Below are positions 1 to 5,818 of a DNA stretch of 13,727 nt, one piece after another. The notes beneath the pieces were generated by a model. The model saw only the letters and a program-made list of their open reading frames with translations. It was not told the DNA's origin and did no database searches. The position numbers and the translations under genes are program-made. Position 1 is the stretch's first letter. Every line of letters starts with the position of its first letter. Source of the stretch: Betaproteobacteria bacterium (GTDB lineage: Bacteria; Pseudomonadota; Gammaproteobacteria; Burkholderiales; SG8-39); the NCBI GenBank assembly GCA_011391185.1, contig JAABRB010000056.1, positions 1 to 13,727 on the forward strand. Direction: 5' to 3'.

Positions 1-897
1 AGCGACGAGCATGCCCTCGAGGAAGCGATGCGGATCGCGCTCGAGGTAGTAGCGGTCCTTGAACGTGCCCGGCTCGCCTTCGTCGATATTCACCGCCATC
101 ACCCGCGGCGCGGGCTCGGCAGCAACGATGCGCCATTTGCGTCCGGCCGGGAACCCGGCGCCACCGAGGCCGCGCAGGCCCGCATCCTCCATCGTCTTCG
201 TGACGTCCTCGCGCGCGCGCTTGTCCGCGAGACAGTCGGCGATCAGCCGATATCCGCCCGCTGCGCGATAAGCCTGGTAGTCGATGAACCCGGGGCTCAC
301 CGTATTCGGCAGCACGTAGGTCGCGGGATCGACCGCGCCCGCATCCTTGACGGCCTTTGCGGCCGGATGCTCGACGGCGCGCTTCGCGACCAGCGCCTTC
401 ACCGACTCGGGCGTCGCTCGCAACACAGGGTGACGACCCACGACGACCGCCGGCGCGGCCTCGCATCGGCCGATGCACGGCGCGGGGATGACGCGCACGT
501 CCTTGCCGAGAATCTGCGGAAGCTTCTGCAGCAACGCGCGCGCGCCGGCCAGCTCACATGCAATCGAGTCGCAGACGCGCACCGTGATCGCCGGCGGCGC
601 AGCCGCGCCGTCCTGCACCACGTCGAAATGATGATAGAAGGTCGCGACCTCGTAGACCTCGGCGAGCGCCATCCGCATCTCCTGGGCCAGCGCAACGAGA
701 TGCCGGTCGGCGAGATGGCCGTAGTGATCCTGGATCCGGTGCAGATGCTCGATGAGGAGATCGCGGCGGCGCGGCGCATCCGCGAGCAGGTGACGCACGT
801 CTGCGAGCGCCTGCGGGTCCGTCTGGCGCCCCTTCGGCGTGGCCCGCAGCTTGATCTCCTTGAGCGGGATCGTCCCACGCTCGACGCGGTCGTTCAT
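1..897 (-). CDS. fdsB: NAD-dependent formate dehydrogenase beta subunit, fused NuoE/NuoF type (3' end outside window)
   Basis: This is the diaphorase subunit of a soluble molybdenum or tungsten formate dehydrogenase. It passes electrons from the formate-oxidising alpha subunit to NAD+. The 299 codons present run through two domains. Residues about 30-160 are NuoE/thioredoxin-like, with the EVYEVATFY signature and four [2Fe-2S] cysteines in CDSIAC and CIGRC. From about residue 230 a NuoF domain begins, with the glycine-rich FMN/NADH loop GLRGLGGAGFPAGRKW and the DEGEPGTFKD motif. The frame runs off the left edge, so the 4Fe-4S cysteines of NuoF are not visible. The ATG at 897 follows an AAAGG ribosome site. 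Retention of all four cysteines and the overall wording resemble fused formate dehydrogenase beta subunits of the methylotroph Fdh1B type, from memory, more than hydrogenase HoxF. The alpha subunit would be expected to the left. Family call is firm; the formate rather than hydrogenase assignment is likely. Confidence 0.87.
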   Translation of the reverse strand, partial: MNDRVERGTIPLKEIKLRATPKGRQTDPQALADVRHLLADAPRRRDLLIEHLHRIQDHYGHLADRHLVALAQEMRMALAEVYEVATFYHHFDVVQDGAAAPPAITVRVCDSIACELAGARALLQKLPQILGKDVRVIPAPCIGRCEAAPAVVVGRHPVLRATPESVKALVAKRAVEHPAAKAVKDAGAVDPATYVLPNTVSPGFIDYQAYRAAGGYRLIADCLADKRAREDVTKTMEDAGLRGLGGAGFPAGRKWRIVAAEPAPRVMAVNIDEGEPGTFKDRYYLERDPHRFLEGMLVA

Positions 898-930
898 CGC
901 TTGCCTTTCGATTGTTGTCGCCGCACAAGT

Positions 931-956
931 ACACACCGACACACCGGTACACACCG
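931..956. repeat. Three copies of ACACACCG in the formate dehydrogenase leader
   Basis: ACACACCG occurs at 931-938, 939-946 and 949-956, 34 bases upstream of the fdsB start. In the transcript they read CGGUGUGU. Directly beside them, 956-973 forms a hairpin with a 7-bp stem (GCGGCGG / CCGCCGC) and a four-base loop. The copies could be protein sites or part of a structured leader; no function is known to me. Confidence 0.5.
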
Positions 957-1020
957 CGGCGGTGGGCCGCCGCCAGATGGACCCATTGGATCATGTTAGC
1001 GCGAAGCGTGAATCTACACG

Positions 1021-1079
1021 CTTGACCGGGGTCAACGTCACACTTGACCAAGGTCAACGTCACACTTGACCAAGGTCAG
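1021..1079. promoter_or_regulatory. Tandem operator: three 14-bp palindromes at 22-bp period upstream of fdsB
   Basis: A 22-base unit is repeated 2.7 times, starting at 1021, 1043 and 1065. Each unit holds a palindrome of the form TTGACC-NN-GGTCAA: 1022-1035 with GG in the centre, 1044-1057 with AA, and 1066-1079 with AA and a changed last base. Centres are 22 bp apart, about two helical turns, so bound dimers would lie on one face. A further inverted repeat GCGTG-N6-CACGC sits at 1006-1021. The array lies 125-180 bases upstream of the fdsB start and just beyond the stop of the hydrolase gene. It most likely controls formate dehydrogenase expression. The regulator is not in the window and I cannot name it. 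Confidence 0.65.
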
Positions 1080-1089
1080 CGCGCCGTCG

Positions 1090-2010
1090 TCATCCCTGCA
1101 GGCCGGCCAGAAAGCCGAGCACGAGCTCGTTGACGCGCTGCGGCGCCTCCATGCTCGCCAGATGTCCGGCGCCGGCGACGGTTTCCCGTCGTGCGCCCGG
1201 AACACCACGCTCGACGTGCACCGCGATATTCTGAAACTCGGGCACGTCCCGTTCACCGACGAGCACCAGTGTCGGAACGCGCACCTTGCTCAACTGCGAC
1301 ACCGTGGGCGGCTGCGGCGGGCGCGCGGGATCCGGATTCGCCAGATGCCATCCCGAGTAGTCGTTCACCATCCTTTGCATCAGTTCCGCGACGGCCGGCT
1401 TCCCGCGCAGCGGCGCGAAGAGCTCGAGCCCGAGCCACGCCTGCTTCGCCGCCGCGATGTCCCCGCGCCGCGCGGCCGCGAGCACCGGGGAATAGCTCAC
1501 CAGCCATTGTCGGGACCACGGCCATCCACCGACCACCGGGTCGATGAGTGTCAGGCTGCGCAGCCGGTCGGGATGCGTCACCGCAAAATCGAGCGCGATG
1601 CGTCCGCCCATCGACAGGCCCACGACGTGCGCCGGGCCGCCTCCGCGCTGAGCGAGCAGGGCTGCCAGGTCGCCCGCATGCGAATAGGGCACCCCGGCAC
1701 GCGGTACCTCGGAGCGGCCGAAACCGCGCGCATCGTAGCGGGTCACGCGGAAGCGCCGCGAGTAGGACTCGAACTGGTCGTCCCACGTCCGGGTATCGAG
1801 CATGAACGCGTGGATCAGCACCGCGTTCTCGCCCGCGCCCGCGGTCTCGTAGTAGAGTCGCGTGCCCGGAATTTCGGCGAATCCGCGCTCGACCCCGGCC
1901 GCCTGCCCCGGGATCTGGAAGTCCGCGCACCCGCCGAGCGCGGCCGCCGTGGCGGTAAGCAGAAAGCCGCGACGCGACATCCCTGCCCTTCCTTCCATAG
2001 ACCCCGACAT
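1090..2010 (-). CDS. Alpha/beta hydrolase with Tat-type lipoprotein signal
   Basis: This is an alpha/beta hydrolase fold enzyme of the esterase/lactonase-like group; the substrate is not predictable. From the ATG at 2010 (306 aa) the N-terminus has a twin-arginine motif SRRGFLL (Arg13-Arg14), a short hydrophobic stretch and a lipobox LGGC with Cys28. This suggests Tat export and lipid anchoring. The catalytic triad is visible: Ser133 in GLSMGG, Asp255 in GERD and His283 in GAGHLASME; HAF near residue 67 fits the oxyanion loop. The start at 2010 is preferred because GGAGGAG lies 6 bases upstream. The ATG at 1980 (MSRRGF, preceded by GGAAGGAAGG) is a real alternative and gives 296 aa. A start at 2058 would overlap the stop of the neighbouring small gene and is less likely. 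The gene lies downstream of the nucleotidyltransferase pair on the same strand but is functionally unconnected as far as can be seen. Confidence 0.85.
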   Translation of the reverse strand: MSGSMEGRAGMSRRGFLLTATAAALGGCADFQIPGQAAGVERGFAEIPGTRLYYETAGAGENAVLIHAFMLDTRTWDDQFESYSRRFRVTRYDARGFGRSEVPRAGVPYSHAGDLAALLAQRGGGPAHVVGLSMGGRIALDFAVTHPDRLRSLTLIDPVVGGWPWSRQWLVSYSPVLAAARRGDIAAAKQAWLGLELFAPLRGKPAVAELMQRMVNDYSGWHLANPDPARPPQPPTVSQLSKVRVPTLVLVGERDVPEFQNIAVHVERGVPGARRETVAGAGHLASMEAPQRVNELVLGFLAGLQG

Positions 2011-2050
2011 CGCAGGCTCCTCCATGTTGCCGCTACCGTCGAGGCGAAAT

Positions 2051-2284
2051 TTACGCATTGGATCCCCCGGGCGCCAGCAGGTCGGGCCGTTCCCGGCCGA
2101 TCATCTCCCGCACGAGTCGTTCGAGTGCGGATACCGACTCCGTCAGCCGGTCCGCATCCGCGAGTGACCGCGCGGCGCTCGCCAGCAGCGCTGCAATCTC
2201 CGTCGCCGCCGCCGGCTCAAGCTTGAGTTGCCCGCTTTTGGCGAGTCTTTGCAGGTTTCGCTTGGAGGATACTTTCGAGCTCAT
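2051..2284 (-). CDS. 77-residue protein, probably a shortened HEPN partner of the nucleotidyltransferase
   Basis: The ATG at 2284 lies inside the last 68 bases of the nucleotidyltransferase gene, an arrangement implying translational coupling. The first 45 or so residues, with NLQRLAKSGQLKLEP followed by a helical AALLASAARSLADA stretch, resemble the N-terminus of HEPN-domain proteins encoded next to such nucleotidyltransferases; this is my recognition, not a search. Those proteins usually run to about 120-150 residues and carry an Arg-x4-6-His ribonuclease motif further on. Here the frame ends at 77 residues without it. I read the other two frames over 2050-2170 and found no displaced remainder. 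It is therefore either a truncated, probably inactive HEPN protein or a naturally short accessory protein. Confidence 0.55.
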   Translation of the reverse strand: MSSKVSSKRNLQRLAKSGQLKLEPAAATEIAALLASAARSLADADRLTESVSALERLVREMIGRERPDLLAPGGSNA

Positions 2285-2924
2285 GCTGGTCGCCGATCAG
2301 GTAGATCACGGGACGTGCCAGGACGCCGCCAACGAAATGGTGCCCCTCGGAGGCTTTGGCTTGGAACTCCGCAAGGGAATACACGGTTGGGCTGACCGAT
2401 CGGCCGATCCGTTGCTCCGCGTCCAACAGGCCTTGTGCGATCTGGGATATTTCGAGGTCACCGACGATCATCAAGTCCACGTCGCTGCGAGCGGTGTGGG
2501 TGCCCGTCGCAACGGACCCGTAGATGAAAGCGAGCCGAATCTTGTCCCGGTACGGATCGAGCATCCGCCGCAGAACCGCGCCGATGCCGAAAGTCTTCGT
2601 CGCAATCCCCTTGAGCTCCTCGAAGATCGGGCAATGGGGATTGGCCTGATAGTAGACCTGTCGCCCGTCCTGCGTCCGCTCGAGAATTCCCGCATCTGTC
2701 AGAGCCCCGAGATCGCGCTGCACGAGGCTCGGCGCCGCTCCCGCGGCGCGCGCGATCTCGCGAACGTAGTAGCGACGGTCGGCGTGACCGAACAGCTGGG
2801 AGAGGATCGCGCGCTTGCCGCGACCGAACAGCACGGTCGCGAGCCGATCAACGTCCGGTGAACGACCGCCGCGCGACGAACGTCCCGGTCGGGAGGAGCT
2901 AGAGGAGAATGAGTTCGTACGCAT
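2217..2924 (-). CDS. Winged-helix/nucleotidyltransferase (MNT-type) protein
   Basis: This is a minimal nucleotidyltransferase of the DNA polymerase beta superfamily fused to a DNA-binding domain. In the 235-aa form, residues about 30-95 form a winged helix (YYVREIARAAG, then SLVQRDLGALTDAGI). Residues 136-151 hold the nucleotidyltransferase signature GSVATG followed by SDVDL, which supplies two metal-binding aspartates. Known relatives form toxin-antitoxin pairs with HEPN proteins, the transferase acting as antitoxin by nucleotidylating the toxin; that this pair works so is inference, since the partner looks short. The start is uncertain. A GTG at 2972 keeps the frame open, but it lies upstream of the best promoter (-10 at 2935-2940) and has no ribosome site. 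The ATG at 2924 is preferred and would make the mRNA nearly leaderless. The Ser-rich residues 1-25 lie outside the recognisable domains. The twin operator at 2917-2954 suggests autoregulation. Confidence 0.8.
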   Translation of the reverse strand: MRTNSFSSSSSRPGRSSRGGRSPDVDRLATVLFGRGKRAILSQLFGHADRRYYVREIARAAGAAPSLVQRDLGALTDAGILERTQDGRQVYYQANPHCPIFEELKGIATKTFGIGAVLRRMLDPYRDKIRLAFIYGSVATGTHTARSDVDLMIVGDLEISQIAQGLLDAEQRIGRSVSPTVYSLAEFQAKASEGHHFVGGVLARPVIYLIGDQHELESILQAKPAKTRQKRATQA

Positions 2925-2954
2925 TTCGCGTACAATTGTACGCGTTTTGCGTAC
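2917..2954 (-). promoter_or_regulatory. Promoter with two inverted-repeat operators for the nucleotidyltransferase gene
   Basis: Two 17-bp sites of the form GTACGC-N5-GCGTAC lie at 2917-2933 and 2938-2954, with centres 21 bp apart. The inner half-sites with the AATT between them also form a perfect 16-bp palindrome (2928-2943). On the minus strand TACAAT at 2940-2935 is a good -10, and TTGCAT at 2964-2959 a fair -35 with an 18-bp spacer. The operators therefore cover the spacer, the -10, the predicted start of transcription (about 2928) and the ATG at 2924. The winged helix of the adjacent gene is the obvious candidate ligand. Confidence 0.7.
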
Positions 2955-2991
2955 GACAATGCAAACAGACACCGGGCGACCAAGACATGCG

Positions 2992-3038
2992 GGCTACGAA
3001 CCAGGGGGTCGTGGGTTCAAATCCTGCCGGGCGCGCCA
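2992..3038 (+). pseudogene. 3' fragment of a tRNA-Arg(ACG) gene, probable attachment-site remnant
   Basis: The segment has an anticodon loop CTACGAA (2994-3000, anticodon ACG), the 3' anticodon stem CCAGG, a variable region, a T arm (GTGGG, loop TTCAAAT, CCTGC, 3011-3027), the 3' acceptor strand CGGGCGC (3028-3034), a discriminator G and an encoded CCA (3036-3038). The 5' side is missing. The bases before the loop (GCGGG) break two of five anticodon-stem pairs, and no GCGCCCG acceptor strand, D arm or 5' stem precedes it. Fragments running from the anticodon loop to the CCA end are the usual duplicate left at the far end of an element integrated into a tRNA gene by a tyrosine integrase. The tRNA is on the plus strand, so such an element would lie to the left, towards the nucleotidyltransferase module. 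No integrase is in the window. Confidence 0.8.
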
Positions 3039-3070
3039 GCGCGTAAAGCGTTGCAAGATTGCGCGACTCG

Positions 3071-3955
3071 CTACTTCAGCACCGACTTCAGTAGCTTGCC
3101 CATCTCCGCGGGATTCTTGGTCACCTTGATCCCGCAGGACTCCATCACTTCGAGCTTTTCCTGCGCGGTGCCCTTGCCGCCGGAGATGATGGCGCCCGCG
3201 TGACCCATGCGCTTGCCGGGCGGAGCGGTGACGCCGGCAATGAACCCGACGACGGGTTTCTTCATGTTCTCCTTCGCCCACAGCGCGGCCGTCTCCTCGT
3301 CGGAGCCACCGATCTCGCCGATCATGACCACCGCGTCGGTTCCGCTATCGTCGTTGAACAGCTTCAGCACATCGATGTGCTTCATGCCGTTCACCGGGTC
3401 GCCGCCGATGCCGACCGCAGATGATTGCCCGAGCCCGATCTCGGTGAGCTGCCCGACGGCCTCGTAGGTGAGCGTTCCGGACCGCGAGACGACGCCGATG
3501 CGGCCCTTCTCGTGGATGTGCCCGGGCATGATGCCGATCTTGATCTCGTCGGGCGTGATCACCCCCGGACAGTTCGGCCCGACCAGCACGGCGCGGCGCT
3601 TCTGCTTTCGCATCCGGTCGCGCACTTCGATCATGTCGCGTACCGGGATGCCCTCGGTGATGCAGATGACGAGATCGAGGTCGGCCTCCACCGCCTCCCA
3701 GATCGCGCCTGCAGCACCCATGGGTGGCACGTAGATCACCGATACATTAGCCCCCGTCTTTGCCTTGGCGTCCTTGACCGACGCAAAAATCGGAATCCCC
3801 TCGAAATCCTCGCCGGCCTTCTTCGGATGCACGCCGGCGACGAAGCAGTTGCGCCCGTTGGCGTATTCGCGGCACATCCGCGTGTGGAACTGTCCGGTCT
3901 TGCCGGTGATGCCCTGCGTGACGACGCGGGTGCCTTTGTTGATGAGGATGCTCAT
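3071..3955 (-). CDS. sucD: Succinyl-CoA synthetase (ADP-forming) alpha subunit
   Basis: The alpha subunit of succinyl-CoA synthetase catalyses succinyl-CoA + ADP + Pi to succinate + CoA + ATP in the TCA cycle, with SucC. It is 294 aa, the normal length. The Rossmann-like CoA-binding domain opens the protein (QGITGKTG, residues 14-21). VGPNCPG is at residues 125-131, and the phosphorylated active-site histidine is His252 in [10 protein letters not shown]. The ATG at 3955 overlaps the sucC stop by four bases (ATGA), so translation of the two is coupled. The same frame stays open upstream through sucC, but that part is the out-of-frame shadow of sucC and not an extension. The gene ends 32 bases from the tRNA fragment, and I see no convincing U-tract terminator between them. 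Confidence 0.97.
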   Translation of the reverse strand: MSILINKGTRVVTQGITGKTGQFHTRMCREYANGRNCFVAGVHPKKAGEDFEGIPIFASVKDAKAKTGANVSVIYVPPMGAAGAIWEAVEADLDLVICITEGIPVRDMIEVRDRMRKQKRRAVLVGPNCPGVITPDEIKIGIMPGHIHEKGRIGVVSRSGTLTYEAVGQLTEIGLGQSSAVGIGGDPVNGMKHIDVLKLFNDDSGTDAVVMIGEIGGSDEETAALWAKENMKKPVVGFIAGVTAPPGKRMGHAGAIISGGKGTAQEKLEVMESCGIKVTKNPAEMGKLLKSVLK

Positions 3956-5124
3956 CGGCCCGCCTCCTTCGCCGCCGCGACCACCCGTTCGGCGGCCTGC
4001 GCCATGTTGTCGGCGGTGATGATGGGCAGCCCCGAATCCGCGAGGATCTTCCGCCCGATCTCCTCGTTGGTGCCCTTCATGCGCACCACCAGCGGCACGC
4101 CGAGCTTCACTTCCCTGGCCGCGCTCACGATGCCCGTGGCAATGGTGTCGCATTTCATGATGCCGCCGAAGATGTTCACGAGGATCGCCTTGACCTTCTT
4201 GTTGGACAGCATGATCTTGAACGCCGCGGTGACCTTCTCTGCGGTCGCGCCGCCGCCGACGTCGAGGAAGTTGGCGGGCGCCGCGCCGTACAGCTTGATG
4301 GTGTCCATCGTGGCCATCGCGAGGCCGGCGCCGTTCACCATGCAGCCGATGTTTCCGTCGAGCGAGATGTAGGAGAGGTCGTGCTTGGACGCCTCGATCT
4401 CGAACGGGTCCTCCTCGTCGAGATCGCGCATTGCGGTGATCTCCGGATGGCGCTCGAGAGCATTGTCGTCGAAAGTCATCTTCGCATCGAGCGCGGTGAC
4501 GTCGCCGGAGCCGCCGAGAATCAGCGGATTGATCTCGGCAAGCGAAGCGTCCGTGTCCCAGAAAGCGCGCGCGAGACCTTGCAGCACCACGCGCGCCTTG
4601 GCGAGGCTCGATTCGGGGATCCCGATTTTTAGCGCGACGTCGTTCGCCTCGGCGTCGGTCAGCCCCAGATCCGGGTCGATGAACACCTTGTGGATCTTCT
4701 CGGGCGTCCTGGCGGCGACTTCCTCGATGTCCATGCCGCCTTCGGAGGAGGCCATCACGCACACCTTCTGCGTGCCCCGGTCGACCACGATGCCGATATA
4801 GAGCTCCTTCTGGATGTCGGCGCCCTCCTCGATCAGCAGCCGGCGCACCTTCTGCCCTGCGGGGCCGGTCTGGTGCGTCACGAGCTGCATGCCGAGGATC
4901 TTGCCGGCCCAGGTCTTCACTTCTTCGGGAGATTTGGCGACTTTAACGCCGCCACCCTTGCCGCGTCCGCCGGCATGGATCTGCGCCTTCACGACCCACA
5001 CCTTGCCGCCAAGCTTCTTGACGGCATCCGCGGCTTCGTCGACCGAGAAGCACGGGATTCCGCGGGGCGTGGGCACACCGTACTTGCGCAGCACTTCCTT
5101 GGCCTGATACTCGTGGATCTTCAC
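3952..5124 (-). CDS. sucC: Succinyl-CoA synthetase (ADP-forming) beta subunit
   Basis: The beta subunit of succinyl-CoA synthetase binds the nucleotide through its ATP-grasp fold and pairs with SucD. At 390 aa it has the typical length. The N-terminus [18 protein letters not shown] is the classic family opening. [18 protein letters not shown] is the ATP-grasp phosphate loop region, and the C-terminal half carries GGGATAEKV and [11 protein letters not shown], the ligase-CoA domain. The start is a GTG at 5124, placed by the family N-terminus and by AGGAGG seven to nine bases upstream. That ribosome site sits on the stop of the DUF2889 gene, only 12 bases separate the two genes, and the overlap with sucD is four bases. 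All three are therefore probably one transcript from the promoter near 5740. Confidence 0.97.
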   Translation of the reverse strand: MKIHEYQAKEVLRKYGVPTPRGIPCFSVDEAADAVKKLGGKVWVVKAQIHAGGRGKGGGVKVAKSPEEVKTWAGKILGMQLVTHQTGPAGQKVRRLLIEEGADIQKELYIGIVVDRGTQKVCVMASSEGGMDIEEVAARTPEKIHKVFIDPDLGLTDAEANDVALKIGIPESSLAKARVVLQGLARAFWDTDASLAEINPLILGGSGDVTALDAKMTFDDNALERHPEITAMRDLDEEDPFEIEASKHDLSYISLDGNIGCMVNGAGLAMATMDTIKLYGAAPANFLDVGGGATAEKVTAAFKIMLSNKKVKAILVNIFGGIMKCDTIATGIVSAAREVKLGVPLVVRMKGTNEEIGRKILADSGLPIITADNMAQAAERVVAAAKEAGR

Positions 5125-5136
5125 TGACGCCTCCTC

Positions 5137-5703
5137 CTATTCGACCGGCTCGGCGCGCCGGCCCCGGAACCACTTCGGGTAATAGCGCTCCGCGATTTCG
5201 CCGTGCGTGTCCAGCGCGTGGCACTGATCGAGCTGAAATGGTTGCGTGCCGCCGGGACCGTCGTCGTTGTCGTTTTGTTCTGCGGCGCGCGCCTGGATCG
5301 CCGCCGTGGGAAACTGGAGCAGCATCTCGTTCAGGTGCGTGCATCCCAACACGTGCGCGTAAAGGTCGTGCACCGACTTGCGGAAGCCCCTGAGCAGGTT
5401 CAAGCCGACGAGCTTGCCGTAATCGGGCGTGACGCGCTCGCAGACACCGGGATACGGCATTGCGTCGGTCCGGGCCACAGCCTCGACGATGCGAAAGCTT
5501 GCGTCCAGGGTCAGACGGATCCACATGTCGTGGACCGGTGTCCCGGCCGGCCGTACTCCGGTCGAGAGCGTGAAATCGGTCGGCTTGACATCGTAGAGAT
5601 GCGCTTCGATGTCGTACAGGCCATCCGTGCGACGATAGCCCTCGAACTGGATGCGGCGCCGGTGCGTGAGCGCACGGGATGCGACGGGAGCGGGCAGAGG
5701 CAT
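5137..5703 (-). CDS. DUF2889 domain protein
   Basis: A 188-aa protein of the DUF2889 family, whose biochemical role is unknown. The body begins with ALTHRRRIQFEGYRRTDGLYDIEAHLYDVK and continues with TPVHDMWIRLTLD, a conserved cysteine in YPGVCERV, and GLNLLRGFRKSVHDLYAHVLGCTHLNE, which are the recognisable family segments. His and Cys residues near GCTHLNE and LDQCHALDTHG could bind metal, but that is a guess. No signal peptide or membrane segment is visible, so it is probably cytoplasmic. The ATG at 5703 fits a leader of about 24 bases from the -10 at 5734-5739. A TTG at 5733 would lie inside the promoter region and is rejected. It leads the sucCD operon, a placement I recall from other betaproteobacteria, which hints at a link to acyl-CoA metabolism but does not establish one. 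Confidence 0.85.
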   Translation of the reverse strand: MPLPAPVASRALTHRRRIQFEGYRRTDGLYDIEAHLYDVKPTDFTLSTGVRPAGTPVHDMWIRLTLDASFRIVEAVARTDAMPYPGVCERVTPDYGKLVGLNLLRGFRKSVHDLYAHVLGCTHLNEMLLQFPTAAIQARAAEQNDNDDGPGGTQPFQLDQCHALDTHGEIAERYYPKWFRGRRAEPVE

Positions 5704-5733
5704 GATTCGCTTGCCAATTGTGCAGAGCGGCAA

Positions 5734-5743
5734 ATTCTAGCAT
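5734..5743 (-). promoter_or_regulatory. Extended -10 promoter of the DUF2889-sucC-sucD operon
   Basis: On the minus strand ATGCTAGAAT gives an extended -10 (TG-N-TAGAAT) with the hexamer at 5739-5734. Transcription would begin near 5727, about 24 bases before the ATG at 5703. The -35 position (5757-5762) is poor, as often with extended -10 promoters. It mirrors the glpK promoter at 5778-5787. Confidence 0.55.
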
Positions 5744-5777
5744 AGGGGATTCAGATGTCCGGATCGCGAAATCGCCG

Positions 5778-5787
5778 ATGCTAGAAT
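5778..5787 (+). promoter_or_regulatory. Extended -10 promoter of glpK
   Basis: ATGCTAGAAT, the same ten bases as in the divergent promoter, places TAGAAT at 5782-5787. The start of transcription would be near 5794, about 25 bases before the TTG start at 5819. The midpoint between the two -10 elements (5760.5) coincides with the centre of a TCCGGA palindrome at 5758-5763, so the two promoters face away from a shared -35 zone. Confidence 0.55.
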
Positions 5788-5818
5788 CCAAGCGGGACAT
5801 GCTGCGGGAGGAACGGGG

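Noticed and set aside
28..999. Plus-strand open frame of 323 codons over the formate dehydrogenase gene
   Set aside because: Arg/His-rich composition with no domain. It is antisense to a well-supported gene with NuoE and NuoF motifs.
1021..1079. CRISPR array
   Set aside because: The unit is 22 bp with no variable spacers; linkers are identical and each unit is itself a palindrome, which fits operators.
2992..3038. A functional tRNA-Arg gene
   Set aside because: No 5' acceptor strand, D arm or matching 5' anticodon stem is present upstream, so it is a fragment.
2909..3046. Small plus-strand frame of 45 codons starting ATGAGTTCG near a GGAGGAG
   Set aside because: It runs through the operators and the tRNA fragment, so its sequence is explained by other features; the purine-rich stretch is in the coding region of the opposite strand.
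3956..4762. N-terminal extension of sucD
   Set aside because: The frame is open, but the sequence is the shifted reading of sucC. SucD has its usual 294-residue length from the ATG at 3955.
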